From the NCBI RefSeq assembly GCF_900188005.1, contig NZ_FZNR01000015.1, positions 124,001-188,000 on the forward strand: a stretch of 64,000 bases of DNA, given 5' to 3'. A program made the position numbers and the translations under genes. Below, piece after piece: positions 1-8,867 of this stretch (its first letter is position 1; every line of letters begins with the position of its first letter). The notes beneath the pieces are model-generated. The model saw nothing but the letters and a program-made list of their open reading frames with translations. It was not told the origin of the DNA and did no database searches. The stretch is from Actinoplanes regularis. GTDB lineage: Bacteria > Actinomycetota > Actinomycetes > Mycobacteriales > Micromonosporaceae.

Positions 1-1088
1 GCCAGCACCAGAGCGACCATCGCCTCGGCCACCACCGCACCGGCCGGCACCGCACAGACATCCGAACGCTGGTTGATCGCCGTGGCCGGCTCACCCGTGG
101 TGATGTCGATGGTCTGCAACGCCCGGTTCAACGACGAGATCGGCTTCAACGCGGCACGCACCCGCAACGGCTCACCGTTGGTGATGCCACCCTCCAGGCC
201 ACCGGCCCGGTCAGTGACCCGCTTGACCCCCTCAGGCGTGGGAACGATCTCATCATGAGCGACCGAACCGCGAGACCGGGCCTGAGTGAACCCGTCACCG
301 ATCTCCACGCCCTTGACCGACTGGATCGACATCAACGCCGTCGCCAGCCGGGCATCGAGCTTGCGATCCCACTGCACATGCGAACCCAGACCCGGCGGAA
401 CGTTGTACGCCAGAACCTCAACAATCCCGCCGAGCGTGTCAGCGTCCTTCTTCGCGGCGTCGACCTCGGCAACCATCCGGGCACTCGCCTCCGGATCCAG
501 GCAACGCAGCGGGTCCGCGTCGATCCGGTCGAAGTCATCGGGCGTCGGAATCAGACCGGACTTCGCGGCGACCGGACCAAGCTCGATCACATGCGAGACG
601 ATCTCGATCCCCAACGCCTGCCGGATCAACTGCTTCGCGACCACACCGACAGCAACCCGCGCCGCGGTCTCCCGCGCACTGGCCCGCTCCAGAATCGGAC
701 GAGCATCGGTGTGCCCGTACTTCTGCATCCCGGCCAGATCCGCATGACCCGGCCGCGGACGCGTCAACGGCGCATTACGCGACTGCTCGGCCAGCACCCG
801 CGGATCAACCGGATCCGGAGACATCACCGTCTCCCACTTCGGCCACTCCGTGTTACCAACCCGGATCGCAACCGGACTACCCAGCGTCAACCCATGCCGG
901 ACACCACCGATGAACTCGACCTCGTCCTGCTCGAACTTCATCCGCGCCCCACGCCCATAACCCAGGCGGCGACGCACCAGATCCCGGCTGATGTCCGCGC
1001 TCGTCACCTCCACCCCGGCGGGAACACCCTCCAGCAGCGCGACGAGCGCCGGTCCATGCGATTCACCTGCGGTTAGCCAGCGCAACAC
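1..1088 (-). CDS. aroC: Chorismate synthase, C-terminus cut by window edge
   Basis: Converts 5-enolpyruvylshikimate-3-phosphate to chorismate, the last step of the shikimate pathway, with reduced FMN. The reading frame opens with a GTG at 1088 (LRWLTAGESHGPAL, the typical family N-terminus) and runs through 362 codons to the window edge; about 30 C-terminal residues of a usual ~390 would be missing. Near the edge it reads LQTIDITTGEPATAINQRSD, also typical. No clear Shine-Dalgarno precedes the GTG, so coupling to aroE or a leaderless start is possible. It lies 110 nt downstream of aroE on the same strand. Identification is secure. Confidence 0.95.
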   Translation of the reverse strand, partial: MLRWLTAGESHGPALVALLEGVPAGVEVTSADISRDLVRRRLGYGRGARMKFEQDEVEFIGGVRHGLTLGSPVAIRVGNTEWPKWETVMSPDPVDPRVLAEQSRNAPLTRPRPGHADLAGMQKYGHTDARPILERASARETAARVAVGVVAKQLIRQALGIEIVSHVIELGPVAAKSGLIPTPDDFDRIDADPLRCLDPEASARMVAEVDAAKKDADTLGGIVEVLAYNVPPGLGSHVQWDRKLDARLATALMSIQSVKGVEIGDGFTQARSRGSVAHDEIVPTPEGVKRVTDRAGGLEGGITNGEPLRVRAALKPISSLNRALQTIDITTGEPATAINQRSDVCAVPAGAVVAEAMVALVL

Positions 1089-1198
1089 GATTCACAGTCT
1101 GGCACGACGCCGGAACAGCCCGGAACCAGGCATACCTCGTCCCGCGTTCCGGACAGCAATGGGCGTACCAAATCGGGATCTTGAATCTGATCCCTGGA

Positions 1199-2065
1199 TC
1201 AGCGGCTGGCGACCGCCGCGTCGAGAGCGGCCCGCATAGCCTCCTCCGGGGCCTCGGCCACGCCGGTGAACTGCTCGAACTGGCTCAGCGCCTGGGCCAG
1301 CAGCAGATCCAGCCCGGAGAGCACCGGCAGCTGCGCCGCGACCGCCGAGGCGGCGAGCGGGGTCGGCCACGGGTCGTAGATCGCGTCGAAGAGCACCGTC
1401 CCCGCCCGCCAGGTGACCTCGGCGGCCAGTTGGTCGGCCGCGCCCTTGGGAACTGTGGAGATCACCGCGTCGGTGTCGAAGGCGCCGGGCGCGTCGGACC
1501 AGGCCACGCCCGTAAGCTTCAGACCGAGCGCGCCGGCGACCGGCTCCAGGTCGGCGAGGGCGGCGAGACGGCGGGTGACCACGGTGACCACCTCGGCGCG
1601 CAGCTCGGCCGCGGCGGCCAGGGCGGCACGTGCGGTGCCGCCGCCGCCCAGCACGGTGATCCGCGGCGGCGCCTCCTTGGCGGCGTGCCGGCCGGTGCCG
1701 GCGCCCACGCCGGCCTCCCGCAGCACCCGGACCATCCCGGGGACGTCCGTGTTGTCGGCGTGCCAGCCGCCGTCCGCCTGCCGGACCAGCGTGTTGGCCA
1801 CGCCGGCGGCGATCGCGACCGGGGTCGCCGAGGTGGCCAGCTTGAGCGCGGCCTCTTTGAGCGGCATGGTGAGCGACAGACCGGCCCACTCCGGGCCGAA
1901 CCCGGCCACCAGGTCGGGCAGCTCGGACTCGGCGCACTCGATCGCCTCATACGTCCAGTCGGTCAAGCCGGCGGCGGCGAACCCGGCGCGGTGGATCACG
2001 GGCGAGAGCGAGTGGGCGATCGGCTTGCCGAGGACGGCTGCCCGTCGCGGGCTGGAAGTCTGCAC
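1199..2065 (-). CDS. aroE: Shikimate dehydrogenase
   Basis: NADP-dependent reduction of 3-dehydroshikimate to shikimate. The 288-residue product begins QTSSPRRAAVLGKPIAHSLS, carrying the shikimate-binding HSLSP. Further on are the catalytic-lysine segment LTMPLKEAALKLA, the substrate loop ANTLVR and the nucleotide-binding LGGGGTARAAL. Length fits the family. The start is a GTG with a weak purine-rich stretch upstream. It follows the second mltG by 58 nt and precedes aroC, so the three probably share a transcript; this order is conserved in actinobacteria. Confidence 0.95.
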   Translation of the reverse strand: MQTSSPRRAAVLGKPIAHSLSPVIHRAGFAAAGLTDWTYEAIECAESELPDLVAGFGPEWAGLSLTMPLKEAALKLATSATPVAIAAGVANTLVRQADGGWHADNTDVPGMVRVLREAGVGAGTGRHAAKEAPPRITVLGGGGTARAALAAAAELRAEVVTVVTRRLAALADLEPVAGALGLKLTGVAWSDAPGAFDTDAVISTVPKGAADQLAAEVTWRAGTVLFDAIYDPWPTPLAASAVAAQLPVLSGLDLLLAQALSQFEQFTGVAEAPEEAMRAALDAAVASR

Positions 2066-2123
2066 AGCGGGTCCCGTCCTGGTCGAGAGATCGAAGTCGC
2101 CGCCGTATTCTACGAAGCCGGCA

Positions 2124-3311
2124 TCAACACAACGGAATGCCGTTCTGGCAGGCGATCTGCAGATTTCTGTCGTGGTCGGCGGCGGTCTTGCCGTAAGCCA
2201 TGGTCCCGTCCTTGTCGACGGTGACGAAGTAGAAGTACGGGAAGTTGTTCGTCGGGTTCATCGCGCCCTTCAGCGCGACCTCGCCGGGATTGCCGATCGG
2301 CCCGGGCGGCAGCCCCGGCTTGTCGTGCGTGTTGTACGGGTTCTTCGGATTGTGCAACTCCGCCTGGGTCAAATGCTCGGACGCCTTGATGTCCTTCCCG
2401 TTGAGCCGCAGCCAATAGTTGACCGTGCTGTCCATCCCGAGGCAGTTGCAGGGGAAGTCATCGCTGTACGCGCGGTTGTAGACCACCCGGGACACCTTCG
2501 CCATGTCCTCGTCCTTGAGCGCCTCGCCCTGCGCGATCGACGCGACGATCAGCGCCTCGTACGGCGTGATCCCCCCGCGCGACTTCTGGACGGTCGGGAC
2601 GAACTCCAGCCGCTCCATCTCCGAGTTGAAGTGCCCGATGATCGTCTTGAGCACCTCGGTGGCGTCGGCCTTCGGGGACAGGTCGTATGTCGCCGGGAAC
2701 AGGAAGCCCTCGATGTTGGATTTGTCGATCTTCTTGCCGTCACTGCGCTTGAACCACGACTCGTCCACCCCGAGCCCGACCGGATTCTTCGCGGCCTTCT
2801 GAAACTCCGCCACGGGGATCCCGGTGGCCTCCGACAGCTTCTGGAAGCTCTGCTGGTAGGTCAGCCCCTCCGGGAGGGTGACCTTGACGACCCAGCGGCT
2901 CTTCGGGTCGAGCAGCAGGGCGAGCGCGTCGCTCGCCTTCATCTCCACCTTGAGCTTGTACCAGCCGGCTTGGATGTTCTTGCTGCGGTTGTTGTCCTCG
3001 GCGGCGTCGACGAAGGCGTCCACCGAGGCGACGACCTTCTGCTGGTACAGCAGGTTGCCGATCTCGGTGGCCGACTGACCGGTCTTCACCTGCACGATCG
3101 CCTCGGCTCCGCCGGGGCCCGGGTAGTCGTCGGCGACGAAGAAGCCCGTCACCTTGCTGTACGCGAACCACCCGCCGCCGGCCAGCAGGCTGAGCAGGAC
3201 CAGGCTGAGGAAGAACGCGATCGTCGAGCGTCCGGCACGGGTGTTGTTGCGTGGCGCCTCCGCTTTCGACTGCTGTTCTTCCTCCAGTACCGAATCCAGG
3301 TCGTCGAGCAT
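2124..3311 (-). CDS. mltG: MltG-type endolytic transglycosylase, second tandem copy
   Basis: YceG/MltG family membrane enzyme expected to cleave nascent peptidoglycan glycan strands outside the membrane. The 395-residue protein has a ~40-residue cytoplasmic head, one membrane helix (IAFFLSLVLLSLLAGGGWFA), then the extracellular domain. LPEGLT and the segment ASIAQGEA hold the glutamate that aligns with the catalytic Glu of E. coli MltG (from memory); DSTVNYW follows. The ATG at 3311 has a strong GGAGG upstream. It is a diverged paralog of the adjacent 3454-4638 gene. Both carry a PCxCL cysteine pair before DSTV and end in IACxNGIPxC, which I do not associate with MltG in general. A hairpin separates the copies, so this one may have its own promoter. 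Confidence 0.9.
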   Translation of the reverse strand: MLDDLDSVLEEEQQSKAEAPRNNTRAGRSTIAFFLSLVLLSLLAGGGWFAYSKVTGFFVADDYPGPGGAEAIVQVKTGQSATEIGNLLYQQKVVASVDAFVDAAEDNNRSKNIQAGWYKLKVEMKASDALALLLDPKSRWVVKVTLPEGLTYQQSFQKLSEATGIPVAEFQKAAKNPVGLGVDESWFKRSDGKKIDKSNIEGFLFPATYDLSPKADATEVLKTIIGHFNSEMERLEFVPTVQKSRGGITPYEALIVASIAQGEALKDEDMAKVSRVVYNRAYSDDFPCNCLGMDSTVNYWLRLNGKDIKASEHLTQAELHNPKNPYNTHDKPGLPPGPIGNPGEVALKGAMNPTNNFPYFYFVTVDKDGTMAYGKTAADHDRNLQIACQNGIPLC

Positions 3312-3406
3312 CTCCGCCTCCGCTGCGGGTCCAGCATGACAAACCCTCGATCGGCGTTATGTCGCGAAGGCTGTCACGGATCCACTATCGGCGCCACCTT
3401 ACGACA

Positions 3407-3436
3407 AAGGCCGGCCGACTGTCGTCGGCCGGCCTT
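3407..3436 (-). terminator. Hairpin between the two mltG copies
   Basis: A perfect 13-bp inverted repeat (AAGGCCGGCCGAC and its complement) around a 4-nt loop lies 18 nt past the stop of the upstream mltG copy. Read on the minus strand it is followed by TTTGTCG, a weak T tail. It resembles an actinobacterial intrinsic terminator or an attenuator in front of the second copy. Confidence 0.6.
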
Positions 3437-3453
3437 GATGCCGCAATACTTCG

Positions 3454-4638
3454 TCAGCAGATCGGAATGCCGTTCTTGCAGGCGATCTTGATGTTAGCCT
3501 CATGATCGTCATTGGTCTTGCCGTACGCCATTGCGCCCTTTTTATCGACAGTCACGAAGAAGTAGTAATCACTCTTCGGGGCGGTGATCGCACCTTTCAG
3601 GGCAACCTCGCCCGGGCTGCTGATAGGTCCGACCGCCATGCCCTTGACGTCGTAGTTGTAGGGGTTCTTCGGGTCGTGCAACTCCGTGACGAGCAGCTTC
3701 TCCGACGACTTCGCGCTCTTGCCGGTGATCCGCAGCCAGTAGTTGACCGTGCTGTCCAGCTGAAGGCAGGTACACGGGAAGTTCCCGGTGTAAGCCCGGT
3801 TGTAGAGGACCCGTGCCACCGGACCCATGTCCTCCGGCAGCAGCGCCTCGACCTGAGCGATCGACCCGGCCACCAGCGCCTCGTACGGCGAGATGTGCAG
3901 CTTCGTGTTCGCCTGGTTGACGAAGTCCAGCTTCTCCATCTCATCGTTGAAGTGCGCGATGATGTCCTCGAGGATGTCCGTGGCCGTGTCGTTCTTGGAG
4001 AACTCGTAGGTCGCCGGGTACAGGAAGCCCTCGATGTTGGTCTTGTCGACCTTCTTGCCGTCGGTTCGCTTGAACCACAGTGCCGGCACGCCCAGCTTCT
4101 GCGGATCCTTGGCGGCCTTCTTGAAGTCGTTCACCGGGATGCCGGTCGCCTTCGACAGCCGGTCGTAGATCTGCAACGAGATGAGGCCCTCGGGGATCGT
4201 CACCCGGTTGACGTTCTTGTTCTTCAAATCCAGCAGCATGGCCAGCGCGTCACTGGCCTTCATCTGCTTGCGGAGCAGATAGGATCCAACCTGAATGCCG
4301 GAGCTCTTCGGGTTGTCCTCGGCAGCGTTGACGAACGCTGCCGCGCTCTTCACCACGCCCGCCTTGTAGAGGGTGTTGGCGATGTCGGTCGCGGTGTGGC
4401 CGGGCTTCACCTCGATGACGGCCTCACCCGTGCCCGGGCCGCTGTAGTCCTCAGCGGTGAAGAAGCCCTTCACCTTGCCGTAACCGACATAGGCGACACC
4501 GCCGAGCCCACCGAACAGCACGAGGACCAGGATGAGGGCCAGGAACGTACGCCCTCGTCCGCCTTTTCTCTCGCGATGTCTCCAGCGGCCTCGGTCTTCG
4601 GCTCCGGCGAACGAAAGATCCAGGTCGTTGTCGCTCAA
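3454..4638 (-). CDS. mltG: MltG-type endolytic transglycosylase, first copy
   Basis: Same family and layout as the 2124-3311 gene: 394 residues, basic cytoplasmic head, membrane helix (TFLALILVLVLFGGLGGVAY), then the YceG domain with TIPEGLI, SIAQVEA (candidate catalytic Glu) and DSTVNYW. Cysteines occur in PCTCL and in the C-terminal IACKNGIPIC, suggesting extracytoplasmic disulfides. The start is a TTG at 4638 directly after the ruvX stop (TAA-TTG); a GGAGG nine bases upstream lies inside the ruvX 3' end, so the genes are translationally coupled. Position after ruvX marks this copy as the orthologue of the single mltG of other actinobacteria. Confidence 0.92.
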   Translation of the reverse strand: MSDNDLDLSFAGAEDRGRWRHRERKGGRGRTFLALILVLVLFGGLGGVAYVGYGKVKGFFTAEDYSGPGTGEAVIEVKPGHTATDIANTLYKAGVVKSAAAFVNAAEDNPKSSGIQVGSYLLRKQMKASDALAMLLDLKNKNVNRVTIPEGLISLQIYDRLSKATGIPVNDFKKAAKDPQKLGVPALWFKRTDGKKVDKTNIEGFLYPATYEFSKNDTATDILEDIIAHFNDEMEKLDFVNQANTKLHISPYEALVAGSIAQVEALLPEDMGPVARVLYNRAYTGNFPCTCLQLDSTVNYWLRITGKSAKSSEKLLVTELHDPKNPYNYDVKGMAVGPISSPGEVALKGAITAPKSDYYFFVTVDKKGAMAYGKTNDDHEANIKIACKNGIPIC

Positions 4639-5100
4639 TTAAGTCTGCCTCCGCTGCGCGTCCAGCCAGCCCTGCAGGATCTCCACGGCGGCCGCCTGGT
4701 CCACGACCGCACGCTGCCGACGACCTCTGACGCCCCGCTCGCTCAGCCTACGGCTGGCGACGACGGTCGACATCCGCTCGTCGGAGAGCACGACCGGCCG
4801 CGGCGCGAGAAGCTCGCCGAGCCGTTGCACGTACGCCCGGACGTGGCCGGCCGCCACGCCCTCCCGCCCGTTGAGTGCGACCGGGAGACCCACGACGACC
4901 TCGACGGCCTCGTGCTCCTCCACCAGCCGGGCCAGCTCGGCCATGTCGGCGGGGACCGTGTCCGCGCCGGCCTGCTGGTCCCGTGCCACGGTCGCCACCG
5001 GGCTGGCCAGGATCCCGTCCGGATCGCACTTGGCGACCCCGACCCGCACCTGTCCGACGTCCACCCCGAGGCGCACCCCCCGAGTGAAGCCGTGCGTCAC
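4639..5100 (-). CDS. ruvX: Holliday junction resolvase-like YqgF/RuvX
   Basis: RNase H-fold nuclease of the YqgF family (16S rRNA 5' maturation / Holliday junction resolution). The signature RLGVDVGQVRVGVA follows the N-terminus, with VVVGLPVALNGREG and the C-terminal VDQAAAVEILQGWLD. The start is uncertain. A GTG at 5100 has GGGGAGAG just upstream and is preferred (153 residues); an in-frame ATG at 5130 adds ten residues and also has a nearby purine-rich stretch. The gene abuts mltG and lies 242 nt downstream of the alaS stop, behind a terminator, so it probably heads its own ruvX-mltG transcript. Confidence 0.9.
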   Translation of the reverse strand: MTHGFTRGVRLGVDVGQVRVGVAKCDPDGILASPVATVARDQQAGADTVPADMAELARLVEEHEAVEVVVGLPVALNGREGVAAGHVRAYVQRLGELLAPRPVVLSDERMSTVVASRRLSERGVRGRRQRAVVDQAAAVEILQGWLDAQRRQT

Positions 5101-5265
5101 GCTCTCTCCCCGCACACCAGCAAACCGCATCTCCGTGTCCTGCGAACAAGCTCCGTAACGCGACGAGGGCCTATATCGACTTACGCCGATAACTTGCTCT
5201 CGATCGCGGGCAAAGCTTAACCGCTTCGGCCCCCATTACAACTGCCGCCTGTGCTTGAGCCAGGA

Positions 5266-5311
5266 ATTCTCAAGGAAAAGGAAAGGATCCGTCGCACTGG
5301 GCGACGGATCC
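5266..5311 (-). terminator. Intrinsic terminator of alaS
   Basis: An 11-bp perfect stem (GGATCCGTCGC with its complement, 5285-5295 and 5301-5311) and 5-nt loop lie about 30 nt past the alaS stop on the minus strand. They are followed by the T/C-rich run TTTCCTTTTCCTTG. This fits a Rho-independent terminator. Confidence 0.75.
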
Positions 5312-5342
5312 CTTACCAATCACATTCCAGCCCGCCGCGGCC

Positions 5343-8024
5343 TCAGCCGGCCTCGGACAGCGCCTTCTCGATCGACGCCAGCAGGTTGGCCGCCTCGGTC
5401 GCCGGCACGCCGCCGCCCTGCGCCAGGTCGGCGTTGCCGCCACCGCGTCCGGAGAGCGCGCCCTTGACCAGGTCGGCCGCGGACAGGCCCCGGCCCTTCG
5501 CGGCCGCGTTGATCGCCACGATCAGCGACGCCTTGCCGCCCGCCCGGGAGGTCACCGCGACCACCGCCGGCCGCGCCGGATCGATCTTGCCGCGGATCTC
5601 CTGAGCCAGCGTGCGCACGTCGTTGCCGGCCGCGCCCTCCGGCGCCTCCGTACCCACCCACGCCACGCCGCGCACGTCCTTGGCCTGGCCGGCGAGCGCG
5701 CCCGCCCCGCCCAGGACCATCTGCGCCCGCAGCTTCTCCAGCTCCTTCTCCGCGTCGCGCAGCGCCGTGACGGTCTGCTCGACCCGGTCGGCGACCTGAT
5801 CGCCGGGGACCCGGAAGAGATCGGCCAGGCGGGACACCAGCAGGTGCTCCTTGGCCAGGAAGCCGAACGCGTCGATGCCGACCAGCGCCTCGACCCGGCG
5901 CACGCCGGAGCCGATCGACGACTCGGTGAGAATCTTCACCAGGCCGAGCTGGCCGGAGCGGGCCACGTGGGTGCCACCGCACAGCTCGCGGGCGTAGTCA
6001 CCGACCTCGACCACCCGGACCTCGTCGCCGTACTTCTCGCCGAAGAGCGCCATCGCACCGAGCCGGCGCGCCTCCTCCTGCGAGGTGACGAACGCGTTGA
6101 CCTCCAGGTCGCGCAGCAGCACCTCGTTGATCTGCTGCTCGACGTCGAAGAGCACCGACGGGCTGACCGCGCCCGGGGTGTGGAAGTCGAACCGCAGCCG
6201 GCCCGGCGCGTTCAGCGAACCCGCCTGGGTCGCCGACTCGCCGAGGAAGTTCCGCATGGTCTGGTGGACCAGGTGGGTCGCGGTGTGCGAGCGGGAGATC
6301 GCCTTACGGCGGGTCACGTCGATCTCGGCGAGGCCCGCCTCACCCGCGCGCACCTCACCGCGGATCACCCGCGCCTTGTGCACGATCAGGCCGGGGATCG
6401 GCTGCTGGACGTCGACCACCTCGAGCTGGCCGCCGCCCACCTTGATCACACCGGTGTCGGCCTGCTGGCCACCGCCCTCGGCGTAGAACGGGGTGGTGTC
6501 CAGCACCAGCTCGACGAAGTCACCCTCACCGGCCACCTCGACCCGGCCCCGGTCCGTGATCAGCGCCCGGACCCGGGACTCCCGGGAGATCTCCTGGTAA
6601 CCGGTGAACTCGACCTTGCCGCCGGCGTCCAGCGCGGAACGGTACGCCGACAGGTCCGCGTGACCGGTCTTGCGCGCCGCCGCGTCCGCCTTCGCCCGCG
6701 CCCGCTGGTCGGCCATCAGCCGGCGGAAGCCGTCCTGGTCGACCTGCAGGCCCTGCTCCTGGGCGATCTCCAGGGTCAGGTCGATCGGGAAACCGTACGT
6801 GTCGTGCAGCTGGAACGCCTTGTCACCGGAGAGCTGCTTGCCACCACCGGACTTGGTCTCGGTGATCGCGGTGTCCAGGATCGTGGTGCCCGCCTTCAGC
6901 GTGGAGAGGAACGCGTCCTCCTCCGCGTACGCGTACGTGGAGATCCGCCCGAACTCCTCGGCCAGCTCCGGGTACGACGGGGACATGCAGTCGCGCGCGA
7001 TCGGCAGCAGGATCGGCAGCGCCGGCTCCTGCCAGCCGAGCAGGCGCATCGCCCGGATCGCCCGGCGCATGATCCGGCGCAGCACGTAGCCACGGCCCTC
7101 GTTCGACGGGACGATGCCGTCACCGATCAGCATCAGCGCGGTGCGCACGTGGTCGGCGATCACCCGCAGGCGGACGTCGTCCGGGTGGCTCTGGCTCGCC
7201 GCGTGCCCGGAGTGCGCGCCGTACTTCTTGCCGGTCATCTCCGCCGCGCGGGCCAGGATCGGGCGGACCTCGTCGATCTCGTACAGGTTGTCGACGCCCT
7301 GCAGGATCGAGGCGATGCGCTCCAGGCCCATGCCGGTGTCGATGTTCTGCTTGGGCAGGTCACCGACGATCCGGAACTCTTCCTTCGACTTCACGTCGGT
7401 GATCTCGTGCTGCATGAAGACCAGATTCCAGAACTCCAGGTACCGGTCCTCGTCGACCTCCGGGCCGCCCTCCCGGCCGTACGCGGGTCCTCGGTCGTAG
7501 TACAGCTCCGAGCACGGGCCCGCCGGGCCGGGGATGCCCATCGACCAGAAGTTGTCCTTCTTGCCGCGGCGCACGATCCGCTCCGCGGGCAGGCCGGTCT
7601 GCTTCCAGATCTCGATCGCCTCGTCGTCGTCGAGATACACGGTCGCCCAGATCTTCTCCGGGTCGAGGCCGAAACCGCCCTGCTCGACCGGCTTCGTGGA
7701 CAGCTCCCACGCCAGCGGGATCGCGCCCGCCTTGAAGTAGTCGCCGAACGAGAAGTTGCCGTTCATCTGGAAGAACGTGCCGTGCCGGCTGGTCTTGCCG
7801 ACCTCGTCGATGTCCGGCGTACGGATGCACTTCTGCACGCTCGCGGCGCGCGCGTACGGCGGGGTCTGCTGGCCCAGGAAGAAGGGCACGAACTGCACCA
7901 TGCCGGCGTTGATGAACAGCAGGTTCGGGTCATCGATGGCCGGCAGCGGGGCACTCGGGACCACCGTGTGCCCGTTGGCCTCGAAATGCGCCAGAAAGCG
8001 CCGCTTTACTTCCGCCGTCTTCAT
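5343..8024 (-). CDS. alaS: Alanyl-tRNA synthetase
   Basis: Charges tRNA-Ala and edits mischarged Ser/Gly. 893 residues from the ATG at 8024 (MKTAEVKRRFLAHFEANGH); GGAGGGG five bases upstream supports it over the longer in-frame start at 8051. The catalytic domain includes the motif 1-like SAPLPAIDDPNLLFINAGMV. The editing domain has the zinc-type motifs SHTATHLVHQ and CGGTHVARS, and the C-Ala region ends the protein. The start overlaps the stop of the DUF6167 gene by ATGA, so they are coupled. Length and all motifs are normal. Confidence 0.98.
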   Translation of the reverse strand: MKTAEVKRRFLAHFEANGHTVVPSAPLPAIDDPNLLFINAGMVQFVPFFLGQQTPPYARAASVQKCIRTPDIDEVGKTSRHGTFFQMNGNFSFGDYFKAGAIPLAWELSTKPVEQGGFGLDPEKIWATVYLDDDEAIEIWKQTGLPAERIVRRGKKDNFWSMGIPGPAGPCSELYYDRGPAYGREGGPEVDEDRYLEFWNLVFMQHEITDVKSKEEFRIVGDLPKQNIDTGMGLERIASILQGVDNLYEIDEVRPILARAAEMTGKKYGAHSGHAASQSHPDDVRLRVIADHVRTALMLIGDGIVPSNEGRGYVLRRIMRRAIRAMRLLGWQEPALPILLPIARDCMSPSYPELAEEFGRISTYAYAEEDAFLSTLKAGTTILDTAITETKSGGGKQLSGDKAFQLHDTYGFPIDLTLEIAQEQGLQVDQDGFRRLMADQRARAKADAAARKTGHADLSAYRSALDAGGKVEFTGYQEISRESRVRALITDRGRVEVAGEGDFVELVLDTTPFYAEGGGQQADTGVIKVGGGQLEVVDVQQPIPGLIVHKARVIRGEVRAGEAGLAEIDVTRRKAISRSHTATHLVHQTMRNFLGESATQAGSLNAPGRLRFDFHTPGAVSPSVLFDVEQQINEVLLRDLEVNAFVTSQEEARRLGAMALFGEKYGDEVRVVEVGDYARELCGGTHVARSGQLGLVKILTESSIGSGVRRVEALVGIDAFGFLAKEHLLVSRLADLFRVPGDQVADRVEQTVTALRDAEKELEKLRAQMVLGGAGALAGQAKDVRGVAWVGTEAPEGAAGNDVRTLAQEIRGKIDPARPAVVAVTSRAGGKASLIVAINAAAKGRGLSAADLVKGALSGRGGGNADLAQGGGVPATEAANLLASIEKALSEAG

Positions 8025-8311
8025 CGAAACCCCTCCTGCGAACCGGGCCACGAGTCGTCGCGCAGCTCGGCGAATTTGTCTTCATACAGCTCACCGGCGG
8101 CGAATGCCGCCTGGATCTGCTGTTCCCGCTCGGCCATGCCTTCGCGGACGTCTTCCACGAAGCTACGCACCGACTCGACGAGCCCGCCAGCGGATTGCGA
8201 GAGCGACGTGGCTATTCCGGTCGGGGTGAACTCCTCGGCCTTCTGCGTCAGCTTGCGGACGACGATGGCTCCGACGGCCAGCCCGACACCGAGCCAAAGC
8301 AGGCGTTTCAT
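8021..8311 (-). CDS. Small DUF6167-type membrane-anchored protein
   Basis: 96 residues with an N-terminal hydrophobic helix (KRLLWLGVGLAVGAIVV) followed by a charged, probably helical tail rich in Glu and Gln (SFVEDVREGMAEREQQIQ). Size, topology and position immediately before alaS match the actinobacterial DUF6167 family, recognised by context rather than by a search. Function unknown. The stop overlaps the alaS start (ATGA), and it sits 26 nt downstream of the DUF948 gene, so all three are probably co-transcribed. Confidence 0.75.
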   Translation of the reverse strand: MKRLLWLGVGLAVGAIVVRKLTQKAEEFTPTGIATSLSQSAGGLVESVRSFVEDVREGMAEREQQIQAAFAAGELYEDKFAELRDDSWPGSQEGFR

Positions 8312-8337
8312 GGCAGCGTTCCCCTCTTCCGGGTAGC

Positions 8338-8787
8338 TCAGCGACCGGCCTTGCGGCGCCGCTTGATCTCGGTGCGGACCTCACGCTCATCCTCGGCGTG
8401 CCGGCGGGCGGCGGCGGCCTTACGCAGGCCATACCCGAACGAGGCAACCTTGACCAGCGGGTTGGCCGCGGCGGCGGAGACCACGGTGACCAGGTTGGCG
8501 ACATTGGCCGTGACGTTCTGCGCGTGCTCGGTCATCGTGTCGACCTTGGCCAGTTGGAGGTTCACACCGTCCAAAGAGACCTGGACCTGACCGAGCGCGG
8601 TGTTCACGTTCTCCACCGTGGTGTTGACGTTGCCGAGCAGCGGTCCGGTGCGATCGGTCACCTCGTTGATCGCCCGAGTCGCGGCGTCCACGGTACGACC
8701 CAGCTTCAGCAGCGGCACAGCGAGCACGAGGACGAGCATCAGGAAGGCGCCCGCCGCGATCAGACCAGCGGTATCTCCGGCGTTCAT
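8338..8787 (-). CDS. DUF948 domain membrane protein
   Basis: 149 residues: an N-terminal membrane helix (AAGAFLMLVLVLAVPLLKL), then a long heptad-like region (NTTVENVNTALGQVQVSLD and following) typical of DUF948 proteins with their predicted coiled coil, and a very basic C-terminus (EIKRRRKAGR). Function unknown; cell-envelope location is inferred. In actinobacteria a DUF948 gene commonly precedes the DUF6167-alaS pair, as here. The ATG at 8787 is the only plausible start. Confidence 0.8.
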   Translation of the reverse strand: MNAGDTAGLIAAGAFLMLVLVLAVPLLKLGRTVDAATRAINEVTDRTGPLLGNVNTTVENVNTALGQVQVSLDGVNLQLAKVDTMTEHAQNVTANVANLVTVVSAAAANPLVKVASFGYGLRKAAAARRHAEDEREVRTEIKRRRKAGR

Positions 8788-8867
8788 GTAGCGCGTCTCC
8801 TCATCGGGTGGTCACGGTAACGGTGGGGACAACGTGCAGACCCTACCGTCCGTGACCACCACGCGCG

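Noticed and set aside
5161..5200. GCCGATAA on the plus strand resembling a WhiG/FliA -10 box
   Set aside because: No matching -35 element at the expected distance and no plus-strand gene downstream.
5844..8336. 830-codon plus-strand frame opposite alaS (and similar ones opposite aspS, rel, cphA and the third kinase)
   Set aside because: Antisense shadows of well-identified genes; composition is Arg/Leu/Asp-rich without domains.
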